Shown: positions 7,435-13,953 of the stretch, piece by piece
Layout: the number at the start of each line of letters is the position of its first letter
How positions within the stretch are numbered: position 1 is the stretch's first letter
From: Myxococcales bacterium
GTDB taxonomy: Bacteria > Myxococcota > Polyangia > Polyangiales > Polyangiaceae
Length of the DNA: 15,079 nt
Reading direction: 5' to 3'
Assembly (NCBI GenBank): GCA_003151595.1
Contig: PLXW01000057.1
Coordinates: 36,373-51,451, forward strand
The notes under the pieces: generated by a model
The model's input: the letters and a program-made list of their open reading frames with translations, nothing else
What the model was told of the DNA's origin: nothing
The model's database searches: none
Program-made: the position numbers and the translations under genes

Positions 7435-7977
7435 TCACTTCACTTCGAGGAGCTCGATTTCGAACGTCAGCGTGGCGGCCGGCGGAATCACCGGCGGCCT
7501 GCCGCTCGGGCCGTACGCGAGCTGCGGCGGGATGACGAGCTTGCGCTTGCCCCCCACCTTCATGCCCACGACCCCCTGGTCCCATCCGCGAATGACCGCG
7601 CCCTGGCCGAGCGTGAACACGAACGGCTTTCGCCCCGGCTTGCGCGAGCTGTCGAACTCTTTCCCATCGGCCAGCGTGCCGACGTAGTTCACGCTCACGG
7701 TCTGCCCGGTCTTCGCCTCGGCCCCCTTGCCCAGCGTGAGGTCGGTGCTCACGAGCTTCGCGTTCGGATCGACCGGGGGCGCGGGCGCGGCGACGGGCGC
7801 GGCGCTCGGAGCGGCCGACGGCTTCGCGGAGGCGGACGCCGAGGCCGACGCGCTCGTCGTCGACGTGGTGGCGAGCGGCTCCGGCTCCGGAGGCGCCGTC
7901 AGGCTGGCGCACGCGATAACCGCGAACGCGGCGACGGGAAAGAGCGGAGCGACCGTTCGAGCGAGTGAGAGGCGCAT
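7435..7977 (-). CDS. FKBP-type peptidyl-prolyl isomerase lipoprotein
   Basis: Prolyl isomerase of 180 residues exported to the envelope. The ATG at 7977 gives a good signal peptide with lipobox VIAC (Cys23); the longer upstream frame runs back through the divergent gene and is rejected. Residues 24-72 are a Ser/Ala/Pro tether with a SASASASASA run. The FKBP domain fills about 80-180. Positions equivalent to the FKBP12 active site are all present: Tyr98, Phe108-Asp109 (EFDSS), Phe119, Val128-Ile129-Trp132 (VIRGWDQGV), Tyr155 (AYG) and Phe172 (FEIELLEV). It is the first gene of the apparent operon with the parvulin (4-base gap), the receiver and lnt. Two different prolyl-isomerase folds encoded back to back, both lipid-anchored, suggest a dedicated folding role at the inner face of the outer membrane; localisation is inferred. 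Confidence 0.95.
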   Translation of the reverse strand: MRLSLARTVAPLFPVAAFAVIACASLTAPPEPEPLATTSTTSASASASASAKPSAAPSAAPVAAPAPPVDPNAKLVSTDLTLGKGAEAKTGQTVSVNYVGTLADGKEFDSSRKPGRKPFVFTLGQGAVIRGWDQGVVGMKVGGKRKLVIPPQLAYGPSGRPPVIPPAATLTFEIELLEVK

Positions 7978-8053
7978 GCGGCGGCGAAAGGTAGTAGCCG
8001 CGCCACGGAAGTAAAGCGTTCTGCTAAGGGTGTACCCTGCAAAGGCATCCCCA
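7978..8053. promoter_or_regulatory. Divergent regulatory region between FKBP operon and hybrid kinase gene
   Basis: The two genes read away from each other across 76 bases, so promoters for both must lie here or overlap the coding ends. It holds the dyad AGGGT-gt-ACCCT at 8027-8038, a candidate operator. I could not assign confident -35/-10 hexamers on either strand. Confidence 0.45.
8041..8045 (+). promoter_or_regulatory. Shine-Dalgarno of the hybrid kinase gene
   Basis: AAAGG lies 8 bases before the ATG at 8054 and supports that start over the GTG at 8030, which would put only one or two bases between its AAGG and the start codon and would add eight residues before the receiver fold. Confidence 0.5.
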
Positions 8054-9274
8054 ATGTCGCGAGTGCTGCACATCGAAGACGATCCGCGTAACCGCTTGCT
8101 GGTGCGGAAGCTCCTCACCGCCGACGGGCACGAGGTCATCGACGCGGCCGACGGGCTAGAAGGTGTCCGCCTGGCCATCTCGCAGCGGCCGGATCTGGTG
8201 CTCGTCGATCTGAACATCCCAGGGCTCGACGGGTACGAAGTGACGCTGCGCCTCCGGAGCGAAGCGGCGCTCAAGGGCGTCCCCATCGTCGCCATCACGG
8301 CCGAGGGCGATCGCGAGACGAGCTTCGCCGTCGGCTGCGACGGGTTCGTGCAGAAGCCGATCGACGCGCGCAACTTCGCGCGCCAGATGCGCCAGTACCT
8401 CGGCGGCCACCGCGAGCCGATGATCTCCAGCGCCGACGCCACCGGCGAGCGACTGCGCGTGCAGAGCCAGCGCATCGTGGCGCACCTCGAAGAGAAGGTG
8501 GCCGAGCTGTCGGCGGCGAATGAGCGCCTGCGCGACATGGATCGCCTCCGCACCGAGTTCTATCGAAACATCAGCCACGAGCTGGCCACGCCGCTGACGC
8601 CCATCGTCGGCTACCTGCGCATGATGGCCGACGAAGAGCTGGGCGAGGTCTCCAAGCCGCAGATGAAGGCGCTGCGCGCGATGGACGACTGCATCCGCCG
8701 CCTCCGCGCCGTGCTCGACAACCTCATCGACGTGACCGGCCTCGAGACCGGCCGCATGCGCTTCTTCCACCGCGAGTACGACTTCCTCGACACCGTTCGT
8801 CGCGCGGTCGCCTCGCAAGCCGACAAGTTCGCCGAGCGTCGCATCACGCTGCTCGAAGAGACGCCGCGCGGTCCGCTCCCCGGCTACGGCGACTCCGAGC
8901 GCCTCGGCCGCGCCATCGTGCAGGTGCTCGACAACGCAGCTAAGTTCGCGCCCGAAGGGGGAACGGTCGGCGTGCGCGTCCGCGCGCTCGAGACGACGTA
9001 CGAGCTGCTCGTCGCCGACAACGGCCCGGGCATCGCGCCCGATCGCGCCGAGCGTGTGTTCGAGCCGTTCTATCAAGTCGACGGCTCGCCCACGCGCGCG
9101 CACGGCGGCGTCGGCGTCGGCCTCGCGATCGTGCGGAAGGTGGCGCGCGGCCTCGGCGGCGACGCGCGCGTGACGGGCGGCGCAACAGTCGAGTCCGCAT
9201 ATCTATCGGGCGCGGCCGTGATCGTCACCGTCGCGAAGCGCGCGCCGACGGTCGTGGTCGACGCCACGAACTGA
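8054..9274 (+). CDS. Hybrid sensor: N-terminal receiver plus histidine kinase
   Basis: Cytoplasmic two-component protein of 406 residues without membrane segments. The receiver domain (1-118) has acidic residues Glu8-Asp9-Asp10, phospho-acceptor Asp52 in LVLVDLNIPGLDG, Thr82 and Lys101. A predicted coiled-coil linker follows at about 132-166. The dimerisation and phosphotransfer domain has His175 in ISHELATPLTP. The ATP-binding domain shows the N box with Asn294 (DNAAKF), the G1 box DNGPGI at 322-327, an F box VFEPFYQ and a second glycine box GGVGVGLAIV, so the kinase looks complete. Having the receiver first means its own activity may be gated by phosphate received from another kinase, or the receiver may hand phosphate on. 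It is divergent from the operon that includes a lone receiver. No output DNA-binding domain is present, so the final target is unknown. Confidence 0.93.
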   Translation: MSRVLHIEDDPRNRLLVRKLLTADGHEVIDAADGLEGVRLAISQRPDLVLVDLNIPGLDGYEVTLRLRSEAALKGVPIVAITAEGDRETSFAVGCDGFVQKPIDARNFARQMRQYLGGHREPMISSADATGERLRVQSQRIVAHLEEKVAELSAANERLRDMDRLRTEFYRNISHELATPLTPIVGYLRMMADEELGEVSKPQMKALRAMDDCIRRLRAVLDNLIDVTGLETGRMRFFHREYDFLDTVRRAVASQADKFAERRITLLEETPRGPLPGYGDSERLGRAIVQVLDNAAKFAPEGGTVGVRVRALETTYELLVADNGPGIAPDRAERVFEPFYQVDGSPTRAHGGVGVGLAIVRKVARGLGGDARVTGGATVESAYLSGAAVIVTVAKRAPTVVVDATN

Positions 9275-9311
9275 GGCTCGTCCGCACGCACTGCGGCTCG
9301 TCGCTTGCACT
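9271..9311. repeat. Imperfect 20-base tandem duplication at the 3' end of the kinase gene
   Basis: The units begin CTGAGGCTCGTC at 9271 and CTGCGGCTCGTC at 9291, each ending with a GCA-type tail. The first unit contains the kinase stop codon. It looks like a small local duplication; no function is evident. Confidence 0.4.
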
Positions 9312-9325
9312 GATGGATCTCGTCC

Positions 9326-9331
9326 AAGGAG
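9326..9331 (+). promoter_or_regulatory. Strong Shine-Dalgarno of the small lipoprotein gene
   Basis: AAGGAG lies 7 bases before the ATG at 9339. It is the best ribosome binding site on this strand and supports that the 79-residue frame is truly translated. Confidence 0.75.
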
Positions 9332-9338
9332 ACCCATC

Positions 9339-9578
9339 ATGACGCGAACCATCCTCCTCGCCTTCGTCCTCGGTGCCACCGGCTTCGTGCTCGCCTGCGC
9401 GCACGAGGATCAGACGACCCCCACGGCCCCCACGCAGACCAGCAGCGCCGACCTCTCGCGCATCGCGTCCTGGGAAGCCGGCCCGAGTGAGGCACCTTCG
9501 CAAGGGTGGGACAACTCGAAGTCGAATCAGGTCGCCGAGCCGCCGGAGTCGATTCTGAAGAACACCGGCAGCCGCTGA
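9339..9578 (+). CDS. Small putative lipoprotein
   Basis: Hypothetical envelope protein of 79 residues. The first 19 residues form a signal peptide with one positive charge and a hydrophobic core, ending in the lipobox VLAC with Cys20. The mature part is about 60 residues, polar, rich in Ser, Thr, Glu, Pro and Gln, contains one SWEAGP stretch and ends NTGSR; it has no further cysteine and no predicted membrane segment. The start is well supported by a strong ribosome binding site. It lies 64 bases after the hybrid kinase gene and 15 bases before the cysteine desulfurase gene on the same strand. I recognise no family; small lipoproteins of this size can be sensors, structural linkers or partners of envelope machines, but nothing here selects among these. 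Confidence 0.8.
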   Translation: MTRTILLAFVLGATGFVLACAHEDQTTPTAPTQTSSADLSRIASWEAGPSEAPSQGWDNSKSNQVAEPPESILKNTGSR

Positions 9579-9593
9579 ATTAGGCTCGGGCGC

Positions 9594-10736
9594 GTGTCGC
9601 GCGTCTATCTGGATTGGAACGCGACCGCGCCGCCGCTCCCCGCGGTGATTGATGCAATGCGCGACGCCGCGCGCGACCAATGGGGCAATCCTGCGAGCGT
9701 CCACACCGAAGGGCGAGCCGCGCGCGCCAGCGTGGAAGAGGCGCGCGCCGCCGTCGCCGAGCTCGCCTCGTGCGACGTGCGCGACGTGCTCCTGACGTCG
9801 GGAGGGACGGAAGCGAACAACCTGGCGCTCCGCTCATTTTTCGCCGGCGCGCGAGGCGTGCTCATCACGAGCCGCCTCGAGCACCCGTCGATCACGCGCG
9901 TGGCCGAGTTGCTCGAGCGCGAAGGGCGCGCGCGGGTCGCGTGGATCGCGGTGCGCGCCGATGGACGCATCGACGTGGACGATCTCGCGCGTGCGCTCGA
10001 CGCGAGCGAGGCGCGCGTGCTCATCGCGCTTCAAGCGGTGAACCACGAGACGGGCGTGGTGCAGCCCGTCGACGACGTAGTCGCCCTGGCGCGCGCGCGA
10101 ACGCACAGCGAGACGCGCGTGCACGTCGACTCCGTCCAAGCGTGGGGGCGCCTGGAAGCGAGCGCGGGGTCGATCGGCGCGGGGGCCGACTCGCGCAGCC
10201 TCGCGGCTCACAAGATTCGCGGACCGAAAGGGATCGGCGCGCTCGTCACGCGCGAAGGGGTCACGATTCGCCCCGTGCTCGTCGGCGGCGCGCAAGAGCG
10301 GGGGATTCGCCCGGGCACGCTCGATCCGGTCGCCGCCGCCGGGCTCGCGATCGCCGCCAGACACGCTCGCTCATCGCCCGCGCGTTACGCCACGATCGCG
10401 CCGCTCCGTGACGCGCTCGAACGCGCGATGCTCGCCTCCTCGCCCGAGGCGCGCCTCAACGGCGACGCGCCGCGCGCACCTCACGTCACGAACGTGTCGT
10501 TCGCCGCGTGGGACGGCGCCGAGCTCGTGGCCGCGTTCGACCTCGAAGGGATCGCCGTCTCCAGCGGCAGCGCGTGCAGCGCCGGGACCATCGAGCCTTC
10601 GCCCGTCATCACGTCGATGCTCGGTGAAGCGCGCGCCAGGAGCGCCCTCCGCGTCTCGCTCGGCGAAGAGACCACGTGGGACGACGTGCACCGCGCGAGC
10701 GCCGCCTTCGCGCGCGTCATCGCCCGCACCGCATGA
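9594..10736 (+). CDS. Cysteine desulfurase, NifS/IscS family
   Basis: PLP enzyme that converts cysteine to alanine and passes the sulfur, as an enzyme persulfide, to Fe-S assembly or tRNA thiolation. 380 residues from the GTG at 9594 (N-terminus MSRVYLDWNATAP, the classic family start). Visible catalytic residues are His97 in LEHPS stacking on PLP, Asn150 and Glu152, Asp179 and Gln182 in HVDSVQAWG, the PLP lysine Lys207 in AAHKIRGPKGIGAL and the persulfide Cys328 in SSGSACSAG. These line up closely with E. coli IscS H104, D180, Q183, K206 and C328. The flanking genes encode lipoproteins, not the scaffold, ferredoxin or MnmA genes often next to it, so the acceptor cannot be told from context. 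The start has only a weak upstream purine stretch. Confidence 0.95.
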   Translation: MSRVYLDWNATAPPLPAVIDAMRDAARDQWGNPASVHTEGRAARASVEEARAAVAELASCDVRDVLLTSGGTEANNLALRSFFAGARGVLITSRLEHPSITRVAELLEREGRARVAWIAVRADGRIDVDDLARALDASEARVLIALQAVNHETGVVQPVDDVVALARARTHSETRVHVDSVQAWGRLEASAGSIGAGADSRSLAAHKIRGPKGIGALVTREGVTIRPVLVGGAQERGIRPGTLDPVAAAGLAIAARHARSSPARYATIAPLRDALERAMLASSPEARLNGDAPRAPHVTNVSFAAWDGAELVAAFDLEGIAVSSGSACSAGTIEPSPVITSMLGEARARSALRVSLGEETTWDDVHRASAAFARVIARTA

Positions 10737-10750
10737 CCTTGACCCGCTGA

Positions 10751-10769
10751 AGCGTGCAGCCTACACGCT
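10751..10769 (+). other. Small perfect hairpin ahead of the beta-rich lipoprotein
   Basis: Arms AGCGTG and CACGCT pair perfectly around a 7-base loop, ending 8 bases before the ATG at 10778. The alternative GTG start at 10754 lies inside the first arm. A role in translation is possible but six-base stems are frequent in GC-rich DNA. Confidence 0.3.
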
Positions 10770-10777
10770 GGCCCTCC

Positions 10778-11542
10778 ATGAACGGTCGCGCTCCGCACCA
10801 CGCGCTCTTCGCTGTCTGCGCCTGCGCGCTGCTCACCGGCTGCCCGTCGTTCGCCACGTTGAAGACGGCGCGCGCGATCGATCCCGGCCAGCTTCAAGTC
10901 ACCGAGGCCACCGAGGTCCTGGCCATGACGGCGCCGGCGAACAAGGGGCTCGGTGGCGTGCGTCCCGCCGTCATCATCGCGGGGCGCTACGGGATCGTCG
11001 ACGGGTTCGACGTCGGCTTCCGCGTCGAGCCGGTGGCGGGCTTCTCGGGCGAGACGACGATCCAGCTCGTGCGCGGCAAGGTCATGGATCTCGCGCTCGG
11101 CCCCGGCGCCGGCTACTTCCAGACGCCCGGCCCCATCGCGTACGCGCCGCGAACGATCGAGGTGCTCTCCAACGAGCCGCTCTACACGATCTGGACGACC
11201 ACGCTCCCGCTCCTCGCCGGCTTCAACTTCGGCGCCGGCCACCAGGTCGTCGTCGCGCCGCGCGCCAGCTGGTACTTCGTGCAGCCGGGAAACGCGGGGG
11301 GTCAATCGCGCCCCGGCGGCGTGCAGACGTTCCTCGGCGGGAGCCTCGGCATCTCGTTCAAGACGTCGCACACGCTCCGCGTGATGCCCGAGATCGATGT
11401 GACCGCGCCCGTCTCTTGGACCGGCCGCGCCGACGCGATCTGCACGCCGGGGCAGGGGGACTGCTCGCCGTTCACCGGTCGCGCGGTGATCATCCAAGGC
11501 GGCCTCGCGTTCACGGTCGGGGCAGACAATCTCGGTCCCTGA
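10778..11542 (+). CDS. Putative outer-membrane beta-rich lipoprotein
   Basis: Hypothetical protein of 254 residues from the ATG at 10778; an in-frame GTG at 10754 would add eight residues ahead of the signal peptide, and neither start has a clear ribosome binding site. The signal peptide ends in the lipobox LLTGC with Cys22. The remainder alternates polar and hydrophobic residues in short strands separated by Gly/Pro turns, for example ARYG-like GRYGIVDGFDVGFRVEP, VMDLALGPGAGYF, LPLLAGFNFG, VVVAPRASWYF and GGSLGISFKTSH. The last strand (AVIIQGGLAFTVGADN) is also of outer-membrane type. This pattern is familiar from bacterial beta-barrel or porin-like proteins, yet a lipid anchor on such a protein is less common. 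It follows the cysteine desulfurase gene by 41 bases. No enzymatic motif is seen. Confidence 0.8.
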   Translation: MNGRAPHHALFAVCACALLTGCPSFATLKTARAIDPGQLQVTEATEVLAMTAPANKGLGGVRPAVIIAGRYGIVDGFDVGFRVEPVAGFSGETTIQLVRGKVMDLALGPGAGYFQTPGPIAYAPRTIEVLSNEPLYTIWTTTLPLLAGFNFGAGHQVVVAPRASWYFVQPGNAGGQSRPGGVQTFLGGSLGISFKTSHTLRVMPEIDVTAPVSWTGRADAICTPGQGDCSPFTGRAVIIQGGLAFTVGADNLGP

Positions 11543-11577
11543 TTCCTCCGGTTGGGCTACGTCACACGTCTTGCGTC

Positions 11578-11593
11578 GACGCGCGCGCGCGTC
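11578..11593. repeat. Perfect 16-base palindrome with alternating CG core
   Basis: GAC-(GC)5-GTC is self-complementary, and 11579-11592 is strictly alternating purine-pyrimidine, a composition prone to Z-DNA or cruciform structure. It lies 13 bases before the preferred GTG start of the following lipoprotein gene. Confidence 0.5.
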
Positions 11594-11606
11594 TTACGAA
11601 CGCAGC

Positions 11607-12083
11607 GTGCGAACCTCCAAGCCCGCCGCGCTCTTCGCGTCGTCCGCGTTCCTGATCCTCGTCGTCGCGTGCAGCTCCAGCACCTCGCCCCCGCCCAGCG
11701 GCGACGGCGGCACGTCCTTCGACGGCAGCGTCACGCTCTTCGACGCCGGGCCGATCCTCGACTCGGGCCCGAAGCTCGACGACGCGGCCCCTCCGAGCCT
11801 CGGCTCCTGCACCCCCGCGCCGGGCGACACCGGCAACTCGAAGAACGTCGGCGCGTACTGCACGAAGAGTGGCGGTCAGTGCAGCACGTATCCGAACCCG
11901 AGCGTCCAGTGCTCGATCGATCTCTCCGCCCAAGGCGCGAACTTCTGCATCCTCATCGGCTGCTTGGCCGACGGCGACTGCGGTGAAGACGCCTGCTGCA
12001 CGGGACAATCCGGCAACCCGATCCACGCCTGCGTGCCCAACGGCTGCTTCGACGCCGGCGTGTGCCAGGGCATCCCGCAGTGA
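11607..12083 (+). CDS. Twelve-cysteine putative lipoprotein
   Basis: Hypothetical exported protein of 158 residues. The GTG at 11607 is preferred because it gives a clean lipoprotein signal (VRTSKPAALF...LVVAC, Cys22); a TTG at 11571 would add twelve Arg-rich residues and cross a CG palindrome. Residues 23-60 are a Ser/Pro then Gly/Asp-rich linker (GDGGTSFDGS, DSGPKLDD). The C-terminal ~95 residues carry twelve cysteines, an even number that fits six disulfides, in an order such as YCTKSGGQC, FCILIGC, DGDCGEDACC and CVPNGCFDAGVC. This layout differs from the spaced module of the genes at 3272-4631. Similar small cysteine-rich domains are frequent in myxobacterial surface lipoproteins, from general knowledge, with no assigned function. 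It ends 22 bases before a convergent gene. Confidence 0.8.
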   Translation: MRTSKPAALFASSAFLILVVACSSSTSPPPSGDGGTSFDGSVTLFDAGPILDSGPKLDDAAPPSLGSCTPAPGDTGNSKNVGAYCTKSGGQCSTYPNPSVQCSIDLSAQGANFCILIGCLADGDCGEDACCTGQSGNPIHACVPNGCFDAGVCQGIPQ

Positions 12084-12105
12084 TGCTCTAGAGTCGCCGC
12101 GACGC

Positions 12106-13953
12106 TCAGAATCGAGCGCCGTGGAACGCGGGGTCCTTCCCCGTGTCGCGCTTCGCGGCTTGCGGCGCATCGGCGCCGTGCACCTTGATCGGGATCCACA
12201 GCGCGCGGACCGTCTGCGTGCCGTCGGTGTCGTGCGAGTACCCCGCGAGCCCGAAGAGGAAGTTCCACCAGTGCCCGCGCGGTACGCCGCCGTACGAGAC
12301 GAGCGGGATGACGTGGAACTGCCAGTCGATCCCGCCGGCCACGCGCTTCTGCAAGTAGACCGTGTTCGCCGCGACCTGCGTGACCGAGTCGTCCGTCGAA
12401 TCGGCGAAGCGCCAGTAGAGCGGCGCGCCGATCGTCGTCCGCCCCTTGGGGCTGGCGAAGTCCCAGAAGATCGGCGCGAGCACGGCGTGCGACGACTTGT
12501 CGCTCCGCCCCACGAACGCGAACGGCAAGAGATCGCTCTCCCAGCCGTGCGTGTCGTTCGCCAGTACGAACGTCGGGAACACCCAGTACGTCCGCGACAC
12601 GCCGTACGTCACGAAGCGTCCCGCCAGCGGCGTGAGCCAGTCGGTGCCGAGCGGCGAGTGCGAGTGATAGACGAGCGGCAACACGGCGAACGACGTCTGG
12701 TCGATGTCCTTGTCGCGGTAGCTCCAGATGAGCGGCAGCACGGGACCGACGGCGTAGAGCTGCGTCGAGCCGTTGCGCGTCGACGAGTGCGAGAAGAGCG
12801 GCGTGAGCATCGTGTCGACCGCGGTGGTCGTGCGCCGCAGGTAGCCGGGGATGACGAAGAGCGCCTCGTGCTTCTCGTCGTCCTTGAACCCGTAGTGAAA
12901 GAGCGGGAACAGCGTGGTGTGCGACTCGCGGACGCCGCCGGTCTCGGGGTGCCCTTCGATGTGGAAGAAGAGCGGTGCGACGTCGGTGATCGAGCGCTTC
13001 GGCGTCGAGCGGAGAATGACCGGTCCGACGACGGTGAGCTTGCTCTCGTCGATCTCTTTCTCGCGGTGGAAGTAGAGGAGCGGCGGGACGAGCGTGTACG
13101 TCCGGCGCGCGCCGTCGATGTTCCCGTTGTCGCCGCGGAAGAAGAACGGCGCGACCCCCTGGTCGACGTCGCTTCCGCGGCGATCGCGGAAGTAGAGCGC
13201 GGTGAGCTCGAAGGCCTTGTCGGCGTTCCAGTGCGACGTCGTCAGCAGCAGCGGCGAGTGGAAGTACCCGCCGTCCTTGCGCTCGCCTTCGAACACGATC
13301 GGCGCGAGCCAGTTGTCGTGCTCACCCGGCGCTTCACGGTGCGCGAGCGGCCCGAGCACGTAGGCGTGGTTCGCTCCGTCGCGCACGCGCCACGCGAGCG
13401 GGAAGAAGACGTCCATGTCCTGCTGCGGCGAGCGGCGCTGGTAGAAGAGGAGCGCGTAGAGCGACTGGCGATCTTCGCCGACGGGCTCGCCGTAGACCGG
13501 GCGCGGCGTCGAGAGCCCGCGCGTGTACTCGAGGTACAGCGGCGGCAAGAAGCGGAAGCGGTAGTCCCCTTTGCGCTCTTCGTAATAGGGGAAATACGAG
13601 CGCTGCATCTCGCCCATGGCCGCGGGCGGAACGTCGTCGGAGTCGGTGCCGATGCGGTTCTTCACCTCCGGCGGGACTTCGAGCGGATCGGTCGGCGGCG
13701 CGGTGAGCGGCTCGCCGGCGCGCTGCGTGACCTGCGGCGTGTTGTCTTCATCGTCGTTCGCGCTGGCGCCGGCGCGCGGACCAACGGTGCGGTTCTGCAC
13801 CGGGCCCGATTGCGTCGGCGTGTTGTTGCGCCCGGCGCCGCCCATGCTCGGCGGTCCCATCTGCGCCTGCGCGACGCGCGTGACCGACAGCGCGAGCGCG
13901 CACGCCGCGAGCGACGTGACGATAGACCCGAGCGTGAGCCGCGCGTTCCTCAC
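12106..13953 (-). CDS. Exported beta-repeat protein, about twenty short Pro-Leu-aromatic repeats
   Basis: Unknown exported protein of 615 residues. The signal peptide (about 1-30) ends AQA before QMGPP, a type I cleavage site, and no lipobox is present. Residues 31-110 are a low-complexity, Pro/Thr/Asn/Gly/Asp linker. From about 133 to 592 the chain repeats a short strand with core hydrophobic-x-Pro-(Leu/Ile/Phe)-(Phe/Tyr/Leu), examples being LAPIVF, VAPFFF, VAPLFF, LTPLFS, VLPLVY, LLPFAF, LAPIFW and GAPLYW. Successive core prolines at 185, 202, 218, 234, 269, 291, 311, 327, 350, 369, 385, 404, 426, 442, 460, 477, 494 and 511 are mostly 16-23 residues apart. This suggests a beta-barrel or beta-solenoid in the envelope. 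The GTG start overlaps the hisS stop by 4 bases (GTGA), so the two are translationally coupled. No enzyme motif is visible. Confidence 0.88.
   Translation of the reverse strand: MRNARLTLGSIVTSLAACALALSVTRVAQAQMGPPSMGGAGRNNTPTQSGPVQNRTVGPRAGASANDDEDNTPQVTQRAGEPLTAPPTDPLEVPPEVKNRIGTDSDDVPPAAMGEMQRSYFPYYEERKGDYRFRFLPPLYLEYTRGLSTPRPVYGEPVGEDRQSLYALLFYQRRSPQQDMDVFFPLAWRVRDGANHAYVLGPLAHREAPGEHDNWLAPIVFEGERKDGGYFHSPLLLTTSHWNADKAFELTALYFRDRRGSDVDQGVAPFFFRGDNGNIDGARRTYTLVPPLLYFHREKEIDESKLTVVGPVILRSTPKRSITDVAPLFFHIEGHPETGGVRESHTTLFPLFHYGFKDDEKHEALFVIPGYLRRTTTAVDTMLTPLFSHSSTRNGSTQLYAVGPVLPLIWSYRDKDIDQTSFAVLPLVYHSHSPLGTDWLTPLAGRFVTYGVSRTYWVFPTFVLANDTHGWESDLLPFAFVGRSDKSSHAVLAPIFWDFASPKGRTTIGAPLYWRFADSTDDSVTQVAANTVYLQKRVAGGIDWQFHVIPLVSYGGVPRGHWWNFLFGLAGYSHDTDGTQTVRALWIPIKVHGADAPQAAKRDTGKDPAFHGARF

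Noticed and set aside
7978..8553. Longer N-terminus for the FKBP protein
   Set aside because: It would read backwards through the divergent kinase gene and place the signal peptide in the middle of the protein.
12084..12105. Terminator between the convergent lipoprotein and repeat-protein genes
   Set aside because: Only a short GTCG-ccg-CGAC dyad and a CTCTAGAG palindrome are present nearby; there is no T-run and the gap is 22 bases.
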